A stretch of 64,000 bases of DNA from Iodidimonas nitroreducens (lineage in GTDB: Bacteria; Pseudomonadota; Alphaproteobacteria; Sphingomonadales; Rhodothalassiaceae): positions 31,013-95,012 of the forward strand of contig BAYV01000007.1 in the NCBI GenBank assembly GCA_000710935.1. Reading direction: 5' to 3'. Below the pieces are notes generated by a model that did not search any database, was not told the DNA's origin, and worked only from the letters and a program-made list of their open reading frames with translations. Positions 60,643 to 64,000 of this stretch are shown in pieces. How positions within the stretch are numbered: the stretch's first letter is position 1; every line of letters starts with the position of its first letter. The translations under genes and the position numbers were made by a program.

Positions 60643-61962
60643 ATGACTGTCGAGACAGCGGTGACACTCAGCCCATCCTTGGCCCTCTTTGGCTTTCTCG
60701 GCGTCGTCCTCCTTTTATTGGTTCTGATCGCCAAATGGAAATGGCATGTTTTTATAGCGCTCCTCGTGCCGCTCCTGATTTTCGGACTGCTGCCGGGGAT
60801 CCAAACCAATAATTTCATTGCCGCCTTTGAAACGGGCTTTGGGTCCACTCTCGGTTCCATCGGCGTGGTGATCGTTCTAGGCTCGATCATGTCGGAAGCC
60901 CTTCGCCATACCGGTGCCATCAAAACGATCACAAGATCGATGGTGCGTCTGGTTGGGGCCAAGCGGATGCCCCTTGCTCTCTCACTTTCCGGTTTTGTGC
61001 TGGGCATCGCCATTTTCTCGGATGTCGCTTATGTCATCCTCAATCCTCTGGTCCATTCCGCCGCCCGGGTGATGTCGGCGCCCATCGCCGTTACCGCCAC
61101 CGGGCTTGTGGGGGCCCTGCAACTCACCCATGCCATCGTGCCGCCCACCCCGGGGCCGCTTGCGGCGGCGGCCATCGTGGGTGCCGATATCGGCAAAACC
61201 ATCATCTATGGTTCACTGGCCTGTCTGGTTGGCACACTCTGCGGCTGGATCTGGGGTCAGTATATCGCAGGCCCCAGAATCCCGACCCTGCCATCCATGG
61301 ATCATGCCGATGACAGCTATTTTTCTCCCACAAAAGAAGAAGCCGCCAGCCAGCCCCCCGGCCTGATGGCATCCTATGCGCCGATTCTTGTGCCCGTTGC
61401 GCTCATTTCAGCGCAAAGCCTTTCGCGCCTTTTCTTTGAAGAAGGCCACATCATCCGCGATGGCCTTGCCTATATCGGATGGCCGGTGATTGCCCTGAGC
61501 ATTGGTGTGCTTTTGGCCTATCGCAATATATCAACCCTCCAGGAGCGAGCAGCGGCCCGTGGAAGCTGGATTGAGGAAGGGCTGAAAACCTCTGCCATGA
61601 TCCTTGTTGTCACCGGCCTTGGCGGATCATTGAGCGAAATTTTGAAAAACACCCCGGCGGTGGAAATGATGGCCGAGATGTTCACCCATTATCAGCTTCC
61701 GGTGATCCTTTTGCCTTTTTTGATCGGGGTCATCGGCAATATGATCACGGGCTCGACCACGGTGGGGGTGATCACGGCGGCATCCATCGTCTCGCCGATG
61801 CTGGAAAGCATCGCTTTATCCCCTGAAGCCGCCATGCTTTCGGGCGCGGCCGGGTCGATCATCATCAAATATGTCAATAGCAGCTATTTCTGGGTCTGCA
61901 CGTCCTTGAGCGGCCTCAAAGTCAATGAAGCCATTTTCGCCTATGGGGGGCCACATTGCTGA
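60643..61962 (+). CDS. GntP-family permease, C-terminus lost by frameshift
   Basis: A 439-residue, twelve-helix permease of the GntP (gluconate/organic acid:H+ symporter) family, with SGFVLGIAIFSDVAYVILNP, THAIVPPTPGPLAAA and GSTTVGVITAASIVSP. After FAYGG the frame ends PHC. The six G residues at 61945-61950 are one short: a seventh G would continue with ATLLNGLGAFATIWVLWAAG to a TAG at 62016-62018, giving a normal last helix. Start at 60643 has GGAG seven bases upstream; 60631 is the alternative. Substrate is probably glycerate or a related acid, inferred from neighbours. Confidence 0.85.
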   Translation: MTVETAVTLSPSLALFGFLGVVLLLLVLIAKWKWHVFIALLVPLLIFGLLPGIQTNNFIAAFETGFGSTLGSIGVVIVLGSIMSEALRHTGAIKTITRSMVRLVGAKRMPLALSLSGFVLGIAIFSDVAYVILNPLVHSAARVMSAPIAVTATGLVGALQLTHAIVPPTPGPLAAAAIVGADIGKTIIYGSLACLVGTLCGWIWGQYIAGPRIPTLPSMDHADDSYFSPTKEEAASQPPGLMASYAPILVPVALISAQSLSRLFFEEGHIIRDGLAYIGWPVIALSIGVLLAYRNISTLQERAAARGSWIEEGLKTSAMILVVTGLGGSLSEILKNTPAVEMMAEMFTHYQLPVILLPFLIGVIGNMITGSTTVGVITAASIVSPMLESIALSPEAAMLSGAAGSIIIKYVNSSYFWVCTSLSGLKVNEAIFAYGGPHC

Positions 61963-62134
61963 ATGGCCTTGGGGCCTTTGCCACCATCTGGGTTTTATGG
62001 GCCGCCGGGATTCTCTAGTCGCGGGAAACGCCTGAACCGGCGCTCTCCTGCCTCTCTGGCCCTTCATTTCTGGCCGCGCGATCCATGATCGCTGCCTGCC
62101 CCTATCCGCGCACATATCGTCTAAGGAGCAAATG

Positions 62135-64000
62135 ATGAGCAAAAGCGTTTCAACCCACGGCCTGAAGGTCGATCACCGTCTTTATGATTTCATGGCCCAG
62201 GATGCCCTGCCCGGCACCGGCATCAGCCCGGAGGATTTTTGGGCCGGCTTTGCCGCGCTGATCAAAGAGTTCACGCCGCGCAATCATGCCCTTTTGGCCC
62301 GGCGCGCGCATCTGCAAAAGCAAATCGATGAATGGCATCACAGCCGTCGTGGTCAGGCTCATGATCCCATCGACTATCGCGCCTTTCTCGAAGATATCGA
62401 CTATCTGGAACCCGAAGGGCCGGATTTCACCATCTATCCCGGGGCGATGGACCCGGAAATCAGCCATATTGCCGGTCCGCAGCTTGTGGTGCCCATCACC
62501 AATGCCCGCTTTGCGCTGAATGCCGCCAATGCCCGCTGGGGCAGCCTTTATGATGCCCTTTATGGGACCGACGTGATCCCCGATGATGGCGGCGCTGCGC
62601 CGGGCGAAGCTTATAACCCCGTGCGTGGGCAGCGGGTCATCGCCTTTGCCCGCCAAATGCTGGACGAAATCGCCCCGCTCGATAGCGGCAGCCATGCGGA
62701 TGCCACGGGCTATCGGATTGAAAATGGTGCCCTGCTGGTCGAACTTAAACCCGCAAAATCCGCCACCCAAACAGCAACATTGGCCGATGCCGATCTTCTT
62801 GCCGGATGGCGGGGCGACGCAGGATCGCCCGATGGCATTTTGCTGCGCCATCATGGGCTTCATGCCGAAATCATTATCAATCACAGGCATCCTATCGGCC
62901 AAACCGATGCCGCAGGCGTGGCCGATATCATCATCGAATCCGCCCTGAGCACGATCATGGATTGCGAGGATTCGGTGGCCGCCGTGGATGCCGAAGACAA
63001 AATTCTGGCCTATGGCAATTGGCTCGGACTGATGAAAGGCGACCTGAAAGCACGCTTTATGAAGGGCGGCACGACAATCGAGCGCTCGATGGCCCAAGAT
63101 CGCCACTACACCGCCCCGGATGGTGGCACCCTCTGCCTCCATGGACGCAGCTTGATGCTGGTGCGCAATGTGGGGCATCTGATGACCACCCCGGCGGTCC
63201 ATGATGCCGATGGCGCTCCGGTGTTTGAAGGCCTTCTCGACGCCATGATGACCAGCGTCATCGCTTTGCATGATCTGAAAAACAATGGCCCCTGTCGCAA
63301 TAGCCGCGCAGGCGCCGTTTATATCGTCAAGCCCAAGATGCATGGGCCCGAAGAAGTCGCCTTTGCCGCCGATCTGTTCGAGCGTGTTGAAGAACGGCTG
63401 GGCCTGCCCCCCCGCACCCTGAAAATGGGGGTAATGGATGAAGAACGCCGGACCTCGATCAATCTCAAGGAATGTATCCGAGCCGCCAAAGATCGGATCT
63501 TTTTCATCAATACCGGCTTTCTGGATCGCACCGGCGATGAAATCCATACATCGATGGAAGCCGGCCCCATGATTCCAAAAGGCGAGATGAAAGCATCCGC
63601 CTGGATTGCCGCCTATGAAAACCGTAATGTGGATATCGGCCTTGCCTGCGGCTTTCCGGGCCGGGCACAGATCGGCAAGGGCATGTGGGCGATGCCTGAT
63701 CGCATGGCCGAAATGCTGGATGCCAAAATTGGCCATCCGCAATCGGGGGCCAGCACGGCCTGGGTGCCATCGCCCACAGCGGCAACGCTCCATGCGCTCC
63801 ATTATCACAAGATGGATGTGGCCGCCCGCCAGAAAGAACTGGCCGAACGCCCGATGGCATCCCTTGATGACTTATTGACCATTCCCCTGGGCAATCAGCC
63901 CCATTGGTCGCCGGAAACCGTGCAACAGGAACTGGATAATAATTGTCAGGGCATCTTGGGCTATGTAGTGCGCTGGATCGATCAGGGGATTGGTTGTTCG
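62135..64000 (+). CDS. glcB: Malate synthase G, 3' part outside the window
   Basis: GlcB condenses glyoxylate and acetyl-CoA to malate. The open frame runs 622 codons to the right edge; the family protein is about 720 residues. Features: [75 protein letters not shown] (with the catalytic Arg region), [20 protein letters not shown] and [16 protein letters not shown] at the edge. AAGGAG lies six bases before the ATG at 62135; another ATG is directly upstream. Last gene of the glyoxylate module. Confidence 0.96.
   Translation, partial: MSKSVSTHGLKVDHRLYDFMAQDALPGTGISPEDFWAGFAALIKEFTPRNHALLARRAHLQKQIDEWHHSRRGQAHDPIDYRAFLEDIDYLEPEGPDFTIYPGAMDPEISHIAGPQLVVPITNARFALNAANARWGSLYDALYGTDVIPDDGGAAPGEAYNPVRGQRVIAFARQMLDEIAPLDSGSHADATGYRIENGALLVELKPAKSATQTATLADADLLAGWRGDAGSPDGILLRHHGLHAEIIINHRHPIGQTDAAGVADIIIESALSTIMDCEDSVAAVDAEDKILAYGNWLGLMKGDLKARFMKGGTTIERSMAQDRHYTAPDGGTLCLHGRSLMLVRNVGHLMTTPAVHDADGAPVFEGLLDAMMTSVIALHDLKNNGPCRNSRAGAVYIVKPKMHGPEEVAFAADLFERVEERLGLPPRTLKMGVMDEERRTSINLKECIRAAKDRIFFINTGFLDRTGDEIHTSMEAGPMIPKGEMKASAWIAAYENRNVDIGLACGFPGRAQIGKGMWAMPDRMAEMLDAKIGHPQSGASTAWVPSPTAATLHALHYHKMDVAARQKELAERPMASLDDLLTIPLGNQPHWSPETVQQELDNNCQGILGYVVRWIDQGIGCS

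Noticed and set aside
62150..63808. A 552-codon open frame on the minus strand
   Set aside because: It is exactly antisense to malate synthase G, whose plus-strand frame has clear family motifs. The minus frame gives a His/Gly/Ile-rich product with no recognisable domain, the usual mirror of a high-GC coding strand.

Overview
The window is most of a photosynthesis gene cluster (PGC) from an alphaproteobacterium, followed on the right by about 20 kb of accessory genes. The cluster holds a type-II reaction centre and LH1 (puf, puh), the full bacteriochlorophyll a branch (bchCXYZ, bchFNBHLM, bchIDO, bchGP), spirilloxanthin-type carotenoid genes (crtEF, crtDC, crtIB), the ppsR/ppaA redox and light regulators, and hemA. 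The only cyclase is the O2-dependent diiron enzyme AcsF; no bchE and no crtA lie in the window. This suggests an aerobic or facultatively aerobic anoxygenic phototroph making spirilloxanthin-series carotenoids. I cannot name the genus from the sequence.

Layout of the cluster: (1) 1-9531, minus strand: crtE-crtF-bchC-bchX-bchY-bchZ-pufQ-pufB-pufA-pufL-pufM, with pufM cut by the left edge. (2) 9654-12121, plus: crtD-crtC, divergent from crtE across a PpsR-type operator. (3) 12062-16155, minus: a DUF3422 membrane protein, crtI, crtB and a 69-residue membrane protein, behind another PpsR-type operator. (4) 16235-20038, minus: bchI-bchD-bchO. (5) 20245-20703, plus: a cytochrome c2. (6) 20757-24550, minus: bchG, a PucC-type MFS protein, bchP and an 89-residue membrane protein, also behind a PpsR site. 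(7) 24670-27150, minus: ppaA/aerR and ppsR, closed by a strong intrinsic terminator. (8) 27453-43170, plus: bchF-N-B-H-L-M, lhaA, puhA-B-C, a 98-residue PGC protein, acsF, puhE and hemA, mostly coupled by ATGA overlaps. tspO follows, convergent with hemA.

Right of 43.8 kb: a minus-strand group encodes an M14 carboxypeptidase-like protein, an S9 prolyl-oligopeptidase-like protein and a cupin. A second group encodes a lipoprotein cytochrome c, a PQQ-type sugar dehydrogenase, a TonB receptor and a beta-lactamase-fold serine hydrolase. A second TonB receptor stands alone. The last module looks like glyoxylate/hydroxypyruvate metabolism: a GntR regulator, a GlcG/HbpS-like protein, serine-glyoxylate aminotransferase, a GntP permease and malate synthase G (cut by the right edge).

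Most unusual points: crtF and crtC both lack an ATG, GTG or TTG start in the region where translation must begin, and both have a CTG overlapping the upstream stop as CTGA. Four accessory genes are broken: the S9 peptidase by an in-frame TGA, the M14 peptidase by a TGA where I expect a conserved Trp, the second TonB receptor by an in-frame TAG plus a G9 frameshift, and the GntP permease by a one-base shift at a G6 run. Five PpsR-type control regions and a repeated TTGTATNCAA motif outline two local regulons. I found no tRNA, rRNA, CRISPR array or transposase.
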